Program-made: the position numbers and the translations under genes
The notes under the pieces: generated by a model
The model's input: only the letters and a program-made list of their open reading frames with translations
Databases searched by the model: none
What the model was told of the DNA's origin: nothing
Source of the DNA: Micromonospora sp. CP22
GTDB taxonomy: Bacteria > Actinomycetota > Actinomycetes > Mycobacteriales > Micromonosporaceae
Direction: 5' to 3'
NCBI RefSeq assembly: GCF_009712475.1
Contig: NZ_VCJO01000002.1
Coordinates: 62,001 to 126,000 of the forward strand
Length of the DNA: 64,000 nt
Shown here: positions 33,870-51,275 of the stretch, one piece after another
How positions within the stretch are numbered: the stretch's first letter is position 1
Layout of the letters: each line of letters opens with the position of its first letter

Positions 33870-34351
33870 TGTGCGATCGAGCCGATCGGTGGCCGGGGGT
33901 GGCGCACATATCGACCGGGGTGGACGCTCGGTAATGTTGTGAATTTCGCACATAAGACCACGTCGGAGTGCACATTGGGGTGCGCGACTCACATTTTTCG
34001 ACGCCGACCGTTCAAGGCTCCTGACCCAGCGTGAAGACGGTCGACGCGACACGACAGATCCATGTTGGATCACCTACACTGTCGATGTACCGCGAACCGC
34101 CACCGCTGTCAGAGGGTATGCCGAAAGACATCCCAGGAGCTTGAATGCCATGCAGCACTCTTGAGGGCTCAATACTGCCCGGCGGTCACCTCGCGGTGGG
34201 GCGAGTTCGACGACTCCGCTGCTCAGTCGGTTGCCTGGGGACAATCGGCATCCCGGCCGTAGCAACCGCTGCGAATGCTCGCTCTTCGGCACCACGATTC
34301 AGCTTGGAGTCTGCCGAATGGCGCACTCCCAGATCCGGTTAGGACGTACGC
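33870..34351. other. non-coding boundary region upstream of the biosynthetic cluster
   Basis: About 480 bp without a convincing gene, distinctly AT-richer than the flanks near 33930-34000 (GTTGTGAATTTCGCACATAAG, ACTCACATTTTTCG). It must contain the promoter of the ABC transporter/thioesterase operon starting at 34352. TGTG-N7-CACA at about 33936-33951 is a weak dyad. No SARP-type direct repeats, no tRNA and no attachment-site duplication were recognised. The short ORFs here have no family features. Confidence 0.4.
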
Positions 34352-35320
34352 GTGCAGCACGACACCTCAGGCAAGGCGAGGAGTGAGTCACCCCTCGCCA
34401 TCGAGGCCACCGACCTTCGAAAGTCCTTTGGCGCGACGCGCGCGCTCGACGGATTCTCACTGCGAGTAGCCCCCGGCGAAGTACACGGATTCCTCGGTCC
34501 GAACGGTGCGGGTAAGTCGACCACAATCAGGGCGCTGCTCGGTCAACTGAAGTTGAGCAGCGGCGAATGCCGGATCTTCGGTCACGATTGTTGGCAGGAG
34601 TCCGTCGCCGTGCATCGGCGGGTCGCCTATGTCCCCGGCGACGTCGCATTGTGGGACGGGCTCTCCGGCGGCGAGTGCATCGACGTCCTCATGCGCCTAC
34701 AGGGCGGCGGGGATCGCCGTCGTCGGGACGAGCTCATCGACCGCTTCGACCTGGATGTGCGGAAGCGCACCCGGTCGTACTCGAAGGGCAACCGACAGAA
34801 GGTCGCGCTGATCGCCGCGTTCTCGAAGGACGCCGACCTTTACCTGCTCGACGAGCCAACCTCCGGCCTCGACCCGCTGATGGAGGAGGCCTTCCAGCAG
34901 ACGGTGCGCGAGATCAAGATGACTGGCAAGGCGATCCTGCTGTCCAGCCACATCCTCTCCCAGGTGGAGGCCCTCTGCGACCGGCTGACCATCATCCGGC
35001 GCGGGCAGACGGTGGCCTCTGACACGTTGGAGCGGCTTCGCGGCCGTACGACGCTGCAGGTCCTCGCCACCACCGAGCGCTCCCCCGAGGCGATGTTGCG
35101 CGCCGAGAACGTGCTCCAACTGGTCACGGAGCACGTCGACGGGCGGACCAAGTCGACCTTCCAGGTGCCGCCGGCCGCGCTCAACGACGTCATGCCGATC
35201 CTCGTCAGCGCCGGGTTGACCGGTCTGACCGTCGCACCGCCCAGCCTCGACGAGGTCTTCCTGTCCAACTACCGCGAGGGCGTCAAGCCCGAGCCCGAGC
35301 CGGCGGCGAGCGCGCGGTGA
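34352..35320 (+). CDS. ABC transporter ATP-binding protein (drug/polyketide exporter type)
   Basis: A 322-aa nucleotide-binding subunit starting at GTG 34352. Walker A is FLGPNGAGKSTTI (about residue 55), Walker B YLLDEPTSGLDP, and the switch histidine is in ILLSSHILSQVEALCD. The signature sequence is SYSKGNRQKVALIAAF, where SKGN replaces the usual SGGQ, a common variant in the TnrB2-like polyketide-antibiotic exporters of actinomycetes. A C-terminal extension of about 100 residues is typical of this group. It overlaps the permease gene by 4 nt (GTGA). It is likely the export and self-protection system of the cluster. Confidence 0.9.
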   Translation: MQHDTSGKARSESPLAIEATDLRKSFGATRALDGFSLRVAPGEVHGFLGPNGAGKSTTIRALLGQLKLSSGECRIFGHDCWQESVAVHRRVAYVPGDVALWDGLSGGECIDVLMRLQGGGDRRRRDELIDRFDLDVRKRTRSYSKGNRQKVALIAAFSKDADLYLLDEPTSGLDPLMEEAFQQTVREIKMTGKAILLSSHILSQVEALCDRLTIIRRGQTVASDTLERLRGRTTLQVLATTERSPEAMLRAENVLQLVTEHVDGRTKSTFQVPPAALNDVMPILVSAGLTGLTVAPPSLDEVFLSNYREGVKPEPEPAASAR

Positions 35321-36846
35321 AGGGTCTCGCGCGCACCACGTGGGTGCTGCTTCGCACGATGTGGCTGTGGTTGGTCGTACCGGCGGTCGTCATCGCCGGT
35401 CTCGTCTGGTCGGCTGCGGCCTCCATCCAGGACATGTACCCGGACGAGGCGCACCGCCTGGCGTACGCCGAGACGGTGACCGACTCGGTCGCCGTCCGGG
35501 TGTTCCAGGGGCGCGGCTACGACCTCACCACCATCGGGGGCATCTTCGCCCAGGAGACAGCGGTCGTGGTGCTGTTCCTGGTCCCCCTGCTCGGGGTCTA
35601 CGTGGGGGTCCGCTTCACCCGCTGGCTGGAGGACAAGAACTACCTCGACATCATCACCGCCGGCACGATCAGCCGGCTGGCGCCCACCGTCGCCGGTCTC
35701 TGCTGCGGGGCCATCACCTGCCTGCTCGCCTCGGTTCTCTCGTTCGCCGCGCTGGCGGCCACCGGGTACGACACGCTGGGTGCCGCGCTGTGGGCGTTGG
35801 CGCTGCTGCTGTTCTTCCTGTGGGCGGTCTCCCTCGGCGCGCTCTCCGGTCAACTCTTCCGCAACAGCGCCGAGGCCACCTTCGCCGCCGTCGCCGTGGT
35901 GATCGGCTTCTACCTGCTCCGCAGCGCCGTCGACGTCAGGTCCTGGGACGCGGTCTGGTCGTCGCCGTTGTCCTGGCTCGCGGAGACCAAACCGTTCGCC
36001 GAGACTCCCCCGGCCTGGCCCTACCTCCTCTTCGGGGTGGCCATCGTGGCGCAGGCGCTCCTGGGCATCTTCTTCGCCACCAAACGTGACCTCGGGGGCG
36101 GGATGTTCGCCGCCTCCGCCGGCCCCCGCGAGGCCGGTGCCACGCTCGTCGGCTCTCGGACGCTGCTCCTGCGCCTGGTCCGGGGCACCACGCTGGCCGT
36201 GCTCCTCGCGGGCGGCGCGGTGGCCTTCACCTTCGGCTACTTCGCCAAGGACATGGCCACCGAAGGGCTGACCGCTCGGATCGTGCTGCTGGTGCAGCTC
36301 AACGCCATCGTCGCGGCTGCCGCCGGGGTGCTGGTCAGCATGGCCTTCGCGCGGGAGGAACTGTCCGGACGGACCGGGCGGGTGCTCGCCGGGCTGCCGA
36401 CCCGCACGCGGTGGCAGGCCAACGGCATCGTCATCGCCTTCGCGGCCGTGGTCATCACGCAGCTGGCTCTCGCCTCCCTGTCCGGCCTCGGCCTGAGTCT
36501 GAGCCTCGACGACTGGGGCAGGTTCGGTGAGGCGCTCCGGAGCAACGCCCAGCAGCTACCTGCGGCGCTGCTCATCGTGGCGCTCGCGCTCGCCCTCGGC
36601 TCTCTGGACGCGCGGCTCCCCGCGCTGGCCTGGACCCTGGTCGCATGGGCCGCGGTGGTGGCGCTGCGGGCGGACATGCTGCAACTCAGCGAAGGGGTCC
36701 GGCACATCTCGCCGGTGGAGTGGACCGGCAAGGTCCCGGTCGAGTCCTGGTCGGCCACGTCGTCGGCCGGGATGGCGGCCGTGATCGTGGTGCTCATGGG
36801 CATCGCGCTCGTCGTGTTCCAGCGCCGAGACCTCGCCAAGGGCTGA
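35317..36846 (+). CDS. ABC-2 type permease for the cluster product
   Basis: A 509-aa integral membrane protein with about twelve hydrophobic segments in two similar halves, beginning TWVLLRTMWLWLVVPAVVIA, with a cytoplasmic central loop near FFATKRDLGGGMFAASAGPR. The length and two-half design match permeases encoded next to TnrB2-like ATPases (tetronasin-resistance type). It starts at GTG 35317, overlapping the ATPase stop, and stops 2 bp before the thioesterase start. The three genes form the plus-strand operon. Confidence 0.85.
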   Translation: MKGLARTTWVLLRTMWLWLVVPAVVIAGLVWSAAASIQDMYPDEAHRLAYAETVTDSVAVRVFQGRGYDLTTIGGIFAQETAVVVLFLVPLLGVYVGVRFTRWLEDKNYLDIITAGTISRLAPTVAGLCCGAITCLLASVLSFAALAATGYDTLGAALWALALLLFFLWAVSLGALSGQLFRNSAEATFAAVAVVIGFYLLRSAVDVRSWDAVWSSPLSWLAETKPFAETPPAWPYLLFGVAIVAQALLGIFFATKRDLGGGMFAASAGPREAGATLVGSRTLLLRLVRGTTLAVLLAGGAVAFTFGYFAKDMATEGLTARIVLLVQLNAIVAAAAGVLVSMAFAREELSGRTGRVLAGLPTRTRWQANGIVIAFAAVVITQLALASLSGLGLSLSLDDWGRFGEALRSNAQQLPAALLIVALALALGSLDARLPALAWTLVAWAAVVALRADMLQLSEGVRHISPVEWTGKVPVESWSATSSAGMAAVIVVLMGIALVVFQRRDLAKG

Positions 36847-36848
36847 GC

Positions 36849-37667
36849 GTGGACACCCGATCAGACACCACCCGACCCACGTCGCCGTGGTTGGTCACCA
36901 TGACGCCCGTACCCGAGGATCCCCGGGCGACCCTCGTCGTCTGCCCGCACGCGGGCGGCTCGGCCGCCGCCTACCTGAAGCTCGTACGGGCCTGCCCGCC
37001 CTGGCTGGCGACGATGGTCGTCCAGTACCCGGGGCGGGCACACCGGATCCAGGAGCCCTTCTCCCGGTCCATCGGCGAGCTGGCGGCGAAGACCGCCGAG
37101 GCGATCCTGACCTGTGTCGACGGGCCGGTCGCGTTGCTCGGTCACAGCATGGGCTCGCTCGTCGCCCTGGAGACGGCCCGCATCCTGGCCTCGGAGGAGC
37201 GAGAACCGGTGGCGCTCTACGTGTCGGGCCGGGGTGATCCGGCGACGCGGGCCAAGGGCGACAAGCACCTGCTGAACGACACCCAGCTGATCGAGCACAT
37301 CTGCGACCTCGGTGGCACCGACCGCCGGATCTTCGACGACGCGGCGTTGCGCGCGCTCGCGCTACAGGTGATCCGGGCGGACTACCGCGCCCTGTCCACC
37401 TACCAGTACCACCGGGGCCGGCTGCTGCACTGCCCGGTGACCGCGCTCAACGGCCTGTCGGACACGTCGGTGTCGGTGACCTCGTCCACCTCGTGGGCCG
37501 AGGTCACCCACGGCGCGTTCGCACAACGCGTGTTCCCGGGTGACCACTTCTTCATCCTGGAACACGTCGAGGCGATCGCGGAGCTGGTGTCGTCCGGTCT
37601 GCTGGCCCAGCTCCAGCAGACCGCGACCACCGACCGTGCCGCCCCGGTCACCGGAACGGCACGGTGA
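36849..37667 (+). CDS. type II thioesterase
   Basis: A 272-aa alpha/beta hydrolase starting at GTG 36849 (VDTRSDTTRP). CPHAGGSAAAYLKL at residues 32-45, the nucleophile motif GHSMGS with S100, and a late GDHFFILEH histidine form the triad pattern of external editing thioesterases. Such enzymes strip wrong or stalled acyl groups from carrier proteins. It is the second type II TE of the cluster, the other being at 55365-56165. Its last 20 nt overlap the end of the convergent KS gene. Confidence 0.92.
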   Translation: MDTRSDTTRPTSPWLVTMTPVPEDPRATLVVCPHAGGSAAAYLKLVRACPPWLATMVVQYPGRAHRIQEPFSRSIGELAAKTAEAILTCVDGPVALLGHSMGSLVALETARILASEEREPVALYVSGRGDPATRAKGDKHLLNDTQLIEHICDLGGTDRRIFDDAALRALALQVIRADYRALSTYQYHRGRLLHCPVTALNGLSDTSVSVTSSTSWAEVTHGAFAQRVFPGDHFFILEHVEAIAELVSSGLLAQLQQTATTDRAAPVTGTAR

Positions 37668-39997
37668 CCTCACGATCGAAGCCGTGCGTCGGAACACCGA
37701 CGACATGTCCGACGCCCCGCAGCGCCGTACGCCAGTCGACCGACGCACCCAGCTCGTAACACCAGCCCAACGTCCGCCACCACCATTCGCCGGGGCCTCC
37801 GGCCGCCTCCCCCACCGTCCACAGGGCGCGACCGCGCTCCTGACACGTCCTGCGGAAGGGGTCGTCGGCGGCCGGATCGGCTCCGATCGCGAGCCACCCG
37901 GTGGTGTCCAGGTCGTCAGCCGCGTCGAAGCAGCCCGGCCACCGTGCGGGCTCGCGGGTGGCGCTCTGCCACTGCGCGCTACCGGGGACCTCCTGCCACG
38001 GCCACAGCCGCCCGAGCGAGGCGGGCGCCCAAGGGATCTCGGGGGTCCGCGCCGCGACGCCTGCGGGCGGCACAGCGCCGGAAACCAACTGGACCACACC
38101 GGCCAGGTCGATGGCACCCGCGACGTACGCCGCCACGATCTCACCGACCCCGACGCCGGTGACCACGGTCGGCACGACACCCACCGCGAGCAGGGCCCGG
38201 GCGACCACGCACTGCCGGATCACCGGCTCGCTCGCGCCATCGGCGGCGGCGCGGCACTGCTCGTCGAGCGCTGCGAGAAGCGGCACGCTCCGCAGCGTCT
38301 CCGCCCACCCGGTGTCGGGTATCAGGGACTCGCCCAGGTGCAACGCGATCCCTGCGGACGGCACCGGCGGGTGGGCCGGTGCCGTCCGCAGGGCTTCGGC
38401 AGCCGCCAACGGATCAGACGCGACGACTGCCGTTCGCCAACCCCAGTGGGTACGGCCGCAGTTCCACGACCGTGCCACGTCAGGCCACGACCTGGTCGGA
38501 TCCTCGACCAGGAACGTGCGCATGGCTGCGATGGCCCGTTGGAGATCCCGCTCGTCGCGACCGGAGAGCGCGAGCACACAGCTCCCGCTCGGCCCGGCCT
38601 CGGCGCGAGGTGGGATCGGATCCGCCGCAGCGACGACGATGTGACAGTTGGTACCGGTGAAGCCGAACGCGCTGGCTCCCGCGATCCGGCGTTCCGTTCC
38701 GGAGGGCCAGTCCCGGGCGGCCGTCACCAGTTCGACTCCGGCCTGAGCCGGTGGCAACCCGGGGTTCGGCCGTTCCAGCCCGAGGGTGGCGGGGATCCGC
38801 CCGTGCTCCATCGAAAGGAGCAGCTTGAGCAGGGCCGCCATGCCGCCGGCCGCCTGGAGGTGCCCCACGTGCCCCTTGCAGCTGCCGAGAAACAGCGGCC
38901 TGTCCCGGTCGGCGGTGAGGCCCGCCAGCGCCTCCACCTCCATGATGTCCCCGTACGGGGTGCCGGAGGCGTGCGCTTCGACGTAGTCGAGGTCGGCGGC
39001 GGAGACGTCGGCAGCCTCCAACGCCGCCGCCACCGTCTGACGCTGGGCGTCCACCGACGGCGTCGTGAGCGATGCGGTGCGGCCGTTGTGGTTGACCGCC
39101 GAGCCGAGGATCAAGCCCCGGACGCGCCGCTCGTCACGCTCGGCGTCCGCGCTGCGCTGCAACACGACGAAACCGCAGCCCTCCCCGATGACCGGGCCGT
39201 CCGCCCGCTCGTCGAAGGGCCTGGACTCGCTGCTGCGGGAGACCATCCCCGGCTGGGAGAAGGCGATGCTGGTGGACGGGGAGACCAACGCGTTCACTCC
39301 GCCCACCAACGCCAGGTCGCACTCCCCGTCCCGCAGGCTGCGGCAGGCGAGGTGCAGTGCCACCAGCGACGAGGAGCAGGCCGTGTCGACCGAGAGCGAC
39401 GGCCCGGCCAGCCCCAACGTGTAGCTGATCCGCCCCGCCACGGCACCGTGGGCGGTGCCGATACTCGAATGGGCGGTAATCCCGGCCACGTCCCGGAACC
39501 GCGACAGGGCGAAGTCGTACGTGCAGACCGCGGTGAACACGCCGGTCCTGGTGCCGGCCAGGCTGGTCGGGTCGATGCCCGCGTCCTCCAGCGCCAACCA
39601 GGCCTGCTCCAGCGCGAGCCGCTGTTGCGGGTCCATGTCGGACGCCTCGTCCGCGCCGATGCCGAAGAAGCCGTGGTCGAACCGCTCCAGGTCGGTCACG
39701 AGACCGAGCCGGCGGGCCATGGTCCGGCCCGGTTTGCCCGGCTGATCGGCGTAGTACCGATCGACGGACCACCGCTCCTCCGGGATGTCGACGATCCCGC
39801 TGTCCGAGGAGGACAGCAGCCGCCAGTACGCCTCCGGCCCGTCAGCGCCGGGGAACCGACACGCCAGTCCCGTCACGGCGATCGGCGCCCGCGCCGCCTG
39901 TTGGGCCTGCTGCGCCTGTGCCAGGCGCTGCTTCAGGTCCGTGATCGTCCGTAGGGCACGCCGCAGGGTGTCGGCGGTGCCGGATCCCGCTGCCGTT

Positions 39998-40005
<8 letters not shown>
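37648..40005 (-). CDS. ketosynthase with degenerate acyltransferase (KS-AT0), no ACP
   Basis: A 785-aa PKS protein starting at ATG 40005, overlapping the big PKS by 8 nt. A short N-terminal coiled coil (DTLRRALRTITDLKQRLAQA) precedes a KS (residues about 45-470) with DTACSSS (C210) and both histidines. The histidine motifs are odd, however: EAHASGTPYGD instead of HGTGT, and SCKGHVGHLQ instead of SVKSNIGH. The following AT-like region has lost the PGQG motif (HLGES), and GHSxGE is changed to GVGVGE, so the nucleophile is Gly619. The post-AT linker is retained (VDWRTAL, VPTHGF). No ACP or TE follows. It may condense onto a carrier in trans, or be a decayed module. It is the last gene of the operon. 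Confidence 0.85.
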
Positions 40006-48454
<8,449 letters not shown>

Positions 48455-48501
48455 CGGGGGACTCCTGTCAGTCGAGGGGTGGGCGGCGAGCGAGGCCGCG
48501 G

Positions 48502-48615
48502 TTACGAGATCCGGGCGGGTACCGGTTCGCCCGCCGGCCGGTCGGACGCCGGGTCGGCGCCGAGCGTGTCCGCCGCCAGCCGGTTGGCTCGCCCGGCGGC
48601 GGACTCGTCGCTCAT
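48502..48615 (-). CDS. 37-aa translationally coupled small ORF
   Basis: The ATG at 48615-48613 overlaps the TGA of the reductase gene (TGATG), and the frame runs 37 codons (MSDESAAGRANRLAADTLGA..., ending VPARIS) to a stop at 48502. It fills the only gap in an otherwise overlapping operon; the PKS start is 47 nt further on. It is hydrophilic with no recognised domain. It may be a real small protein, or only a leader that keeps ribosomes moving toward the PKS start. Confidence 0.4.
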   Translation of the reverse strand: MSDESAAGRANRLAADTLGADPASDRPAGEPVPARIS

Positions 48616-49781
48616 CAGTCGTTCACGCGGTATAGCGCGAAGTAGGACGCCACCCGGTCCTGGTTGTATGCCTGCGCGAGGGACGGGACGTCGTCGAAGT
48701 CCCATACCTCGATCGCCTGCTGCGGGGGGAGGAACTCGGTCGTCTCCATGACGTCCCGGATGGTCGAAACGTCATGGCTACGCCACACATGCGTGTTGAC
48801 ATGCAGGTGCCGAGCCATGCACTCGGCTCCCCGCAGCACCGGGATACGCATCCCGGCCTTCCATCCGCACGTCGAGATCACGCCCTGACGGGCCAGCACG
48901 GCGGAGCTTAGCTTCCACAGTGGCGTGCCGATGTTGTCGATGAGGATCGAGGCACCCGCCCCGTCGCTGAGTTCCCGCACCGTGGCGACGAACGCGGCCA
49001 CCGACTCCTCGTGCCGGGCGACCTCGTCCGGCGTAGCACCCCGGGCCGGCACCTGGAGCCCCGGCCAGTTCCGCCGGTCGAGAGCGGTGATGCCGGACTT
49101 CTCGACCAGTTCGCGGCGCTCGTCGCTACCGACGGTCATGGCGGTCCGGAAGCCCGCGCGGGCGGCCAGCGTCAGCTCGGCCAGTGCCACGCCGCCGCCC
49201 CAGCCGAGCACCAGGTGCTCCGCCGGATCGGCGTCGGGCAGCTGGGTCCGCCAGCAGCCCAGGGCTGCGCGCCAGTTGTCCCAGGCCGTGAAGTACCGAC
49301 CGTAGGTGGCCCACTGCTCGATGCTGTAGGGCGTCGACTCGGGTATCGGAAGCAGGTTCGCCAGCGGCAGGACGCTGCGCTTGGCGAGCAGTCCCATGGT
49401 GCCGGGGCAGTCGTACGCGTGCACGAGTTCGACGTAGCCGTGGCGGTCCAGCCGCCCGAACGGCATCAACAGGCACACCGTGCCGGGCTCCACCGAGGGC
49501 CCACCGGGAACGGGGTTGCTGGTCAGCACCCGGACGACGCCGAGATTACCCAGGATGACCGACTCCTCGCCCCGGGCGCTGCACACGTCGATCGGCGTAC
49601 GGGTCAGGGCGTGGTCGATGTTCGCCTCCCACGCGCCGAGCAGCGGTTCGACGAGCGCCTCACCCGGCCCGGGTGCGCCGATCTCGACAACCCTGCGTTG
49701 CAGGGCGCCACCTGCGGTGCCGTCCCAGTCCGGGGCCATGGCCGCGGCGGGCAGAACCCACGCCTCGGTCGCCACCATCAC
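48615..49781 (-). CDS. medium-chain dehydrogenase/reductase-superfamily enzyme
   Basis: A 388-aa protein. The N-terminal half is a GroES-like fold (GPGEALVEPLLGAWEANIDHAL, VILGNLGVVRVL). The C-terminal half is a Rossmann domain, HLVLGWGGGVALAELTLAAR and ILIDNIGTPLWKLSSAVLAR. The usual catalytic zinc set of alcohol dehydrogenases is not evident, so a reductase role (enoyl or crotonyl-type, or quinone-oxidoreductase-like) is more likely than alcohol oxidation. It is divergent from well-known MDR clades. Sandwiched between the KAS III gene (4-nt overlap) and the small ORF, it may reduce an enoyl-ACP or enoyl-CoA made by the neighbouring enzymes. Confidence 0.7.
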   Translation of the reverse strand: MMVATEAWVLPAAAMAPDWDGTAGGALQRRVVEIGAPGPGEALVEPLLGAWEANIDHALTRTPIDVCSARGEESVILGNLGVVRVLTSNPVPGGPSVEPGTVCLLMPFGRLDRHGYVELVHAYDCPGTMGLLAKRSVLPLANLLPIPESTPYSIEQWATYGRYFTAWDNWRAALGCWRTQLPDADPAEHLVLGWGGGVALAELTLAARAGFRTAMTVGSDERRELVEKSGITALDRRNWPGLQVPARGATPDEVARHEESVAAFVATVRELSDGAGASILIDNIGTPLWKLSSAVLARQGVISTCGWKAGMRIPVLRGAECMARHLHVNTHVWRSHDVSTIRDVMETTEFLPPQQAIEVWDFDDVPSLAQAYNQDRVASYFALYRVND

Positions 49782-50740
49782 GCCTCACCTTCCGCGATCG
49801 GATGCGGTCCGACGGGTAGTTCATGGTCGATGTCGTAGTCGACGGAGACCCCACCCCAGGCTTCTCCGGCGCCGTAGGCGACGGCGGCGAGCCGGGCCCG
49901 GCGGGCGACCGCGCCGTCGGTCAGCTCGGCGGCGAAGGCGAGGGGGATGGACGCCGACGAGGTGTTCCCCAGGTCGGCGATGCGGTTGACGAAGATCGGC
50001 GCGGGGGCGGGAAGCCTGCGGCGTACCTCCTCCAGGATCCGGCCGTTGGCCTGGTGGGCGACGACGACGTCCGGCTTGAAGTCCGTCGAGACGTCGGCGA
50101 GTACCCGCACCATCCGGGAAACGGCGCGTTCGTAGACCTCGGTGCCCCGGATCTGGACGCCGTTCGGCCCCATCTTCATCAGTTCGCCGAAGGCGGCGTC
50201 GCATCCGGCGACCGAGCTGGCGGGGGCGAACTGCTCGCGGTCCGCCACCCGCAGCACGCCGATGCCGTCACCGAACAGGAAGGCGGTCTGGCGGTCCTGC
50301 TGGTCGGTGATGCGCGACATCGCCTCCACCGAGCAGACCAGCGCCTCCGACACCGTCCCGGAGGTCACCATGCCCAGCGCCATCGTCAACGCGTACACCG
50401 TGCCGCAGCAGGCGGCGTTCAGGTCCACGCTGAGCACGGACGGCGGGAGACCCGCTCGGGTCGCCACCGCCTGCGCCAGCCCCGGCACCCGCGCGTCGCT
50501 CGACGTGCTCACCAGCAGCAGCGCCCCGATCCGCGTACGGTCCGGACCACGCTCGACGACGGTGCGTACGACGTCGGCCGCGGCCTCGGCGAGATCGGCG
50601 TCCTCGGCGAACCAGGCCCTGCTGTGGATCCCGGTGCGTCGGGTGATCCAGGCGTCGGTGAGCGAGATGCCGGTGAAGTGCTCGTTGGAGATCCGGTCCG
50701 GCGGAACCCAGGCCTGAACGTCGGTCAGCCCTGCTGCCAC
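49778..50740 (-). CDS. FabH-like 3-oxoacyl-ACP synthase III
   Basis: A 320-aa KAS III. The complete Cys-His-Asn triad is visible: C111 in NAACCGTVYAL, H229 in VVVAHQAN and N259 in ADLGNTSSASIPLAF. WITRRTGIHSRAW and FLFGDGIGVL are further FabH landmarks. KAS III enzymes prime fatty acid or polyketide synthesis by condensing an acyl-CoA or other acyl thioester with malonyl-ACP, and some variants transfer or offload acyl chains. The gene overlaps the ACP gene by 16 nt and the reductase by 4 nt, and follows Bkd-type E1 and lipoyl genes. This suggests it uses a branched acyl group made by them. Confidence 0.9.
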   Translation of the reverse strand: MAAGLTDVQAWVPPDRISNEHFTGISLTDAWITRRTGIHSRAWFAEDADLAEAAADVVRTVVERGPDRTRIGALLLVSTSSDARVPGLAQAVATRAGLPPSVLSVDLNAACCGTVYALTMALGMVTSGTVSEALVCSVEAMSRITDQQDRQTAFLFGDGIGVLRVADREQFAPASSVAGCDAAFGELMKMGPNGVQIRGTEVYERAVSRMVRVLADVSTDFKPDVVVAHQANGRILEEVRRRLPAPAPIFVNRIADLGNTSSASIPLAFAAELTDGAVARRARLAAVAYGAGEAWGGVSVDYDIDHELPVGPHPIAEGEA

Positions 50741-51003
50741 GACGACTCCACCAGCGACTGCAGGTACGGGACGTAATCGCGGTACGTCTCGAACGCGGCG
50801 ACGGTCGCCGCGTCGGTCTGGACGTGGAGCCGGCGCTCCAACTCGTGGGTGACCTCCAGCGAGTCGAGGCTGTCGAAGGGGAGCTGGGCGATCTTCTCGT
50901 CCAGGACCGTCTCGTCGGCCTGCTCGTCGTACGCGGACAGTTTCTCCGTCACGACGTCGAGCACGACCTGGGGGATCTGTTCGAGGGTGACCGCGCTGTT
51001 CAT
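50725..51003 (-). CDS. stand-alone acyl carrier protein
   Basis: A 92-aa protein of ACP size. LPFDSLDSLEVTHELERRL provides the phosphopantetheine motif, with S45 of the first DSL as the attachment site by alignment to FabD-type ACPs (DSLDxxE). An acidic helix 2 follows. It lies between the lipoyl protein (4-nt overlap) and the KAS III gene (16-nt overlap), so it is the likely carrier for the KAS III product and perhaps for the acyl group leaving the lipoyl domain. Confidence 0.9.
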   Translation of the reverse strand: MNSAVTLEQIPQVVLDVVTEKLSAYDEQADETVLDEKIAQLPFDSLDSLEVTHELERRLHVQTDAATVAAFETYRDYVPYLQSLVESSWQQG

Positions 51004-51275
51004 GACTTCTCGCTCTCGTTGATGGTTTCGGTTACCTGAAGCCGGTAGAGCGGATCGCCGACGTTCAACATGGCGCCGGGCTCCGCCAGTAGTGATTCGA
51101 TGACTCCCGCACGTTCGGCGATGACCTCCTGGGTGGCCTTGGCCGTCTCGACCTCGACCACCGCGTCACCCCGGCTGATCTCCTGGCCGGGCTTGACCGC
51201 CCACTCGATCAGCAGCACCTCTTCGAGGCCCTGTCCGAACGGGGGAACACAGATCTCGACCGATCCATGGCTCAT
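51000..51275 (-). CDS. free-standing lipoyl (E2-type) domain protein
   Basis: A 91-aa protein consisting of one biotinyl/lipoyl-attachment domain. The hairpin VEVETAKATQEVI carries the lipoyl Lys at K46; ETAKA is the form seen in branched-chain E2 (BkdC) rather than the ETDKA of pyruvate dehydrogenase. The peripheral-subunit-binding and catalytic acyltransferase domains of a normal E2 (about 400 aa) are absent. It overlaps E1-beta and ACP genes by 4 nt on each side. It is presumably acylated by the E1 pair and hands the acyl group to an unusual acceptor. Confidence 0.88.
   Translation of the reverse strand: MSHGSVEICVPPFGQGLEEVLLIEWAVKPGQEISRGDAVVEVETAKATQEVIAERAGVIESLLAEPGAMLNVGDPLYRLQVTETINESEKS

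Noticed and set aside
31859..33973. 704-codon minus-strand frame opposite the aldo/keto reductase and dehydrogenase
   Set aside because: No motif, and the plus-strand genes show complete catalytic signatures and ribosome sites.
34062..34342. Short plus-strand frames in the region before the ABC transporter genes
   Set aside because: Cys/Arg-rich translations without ribosome sites or family features. Overlapping frames on both strands are equally long.
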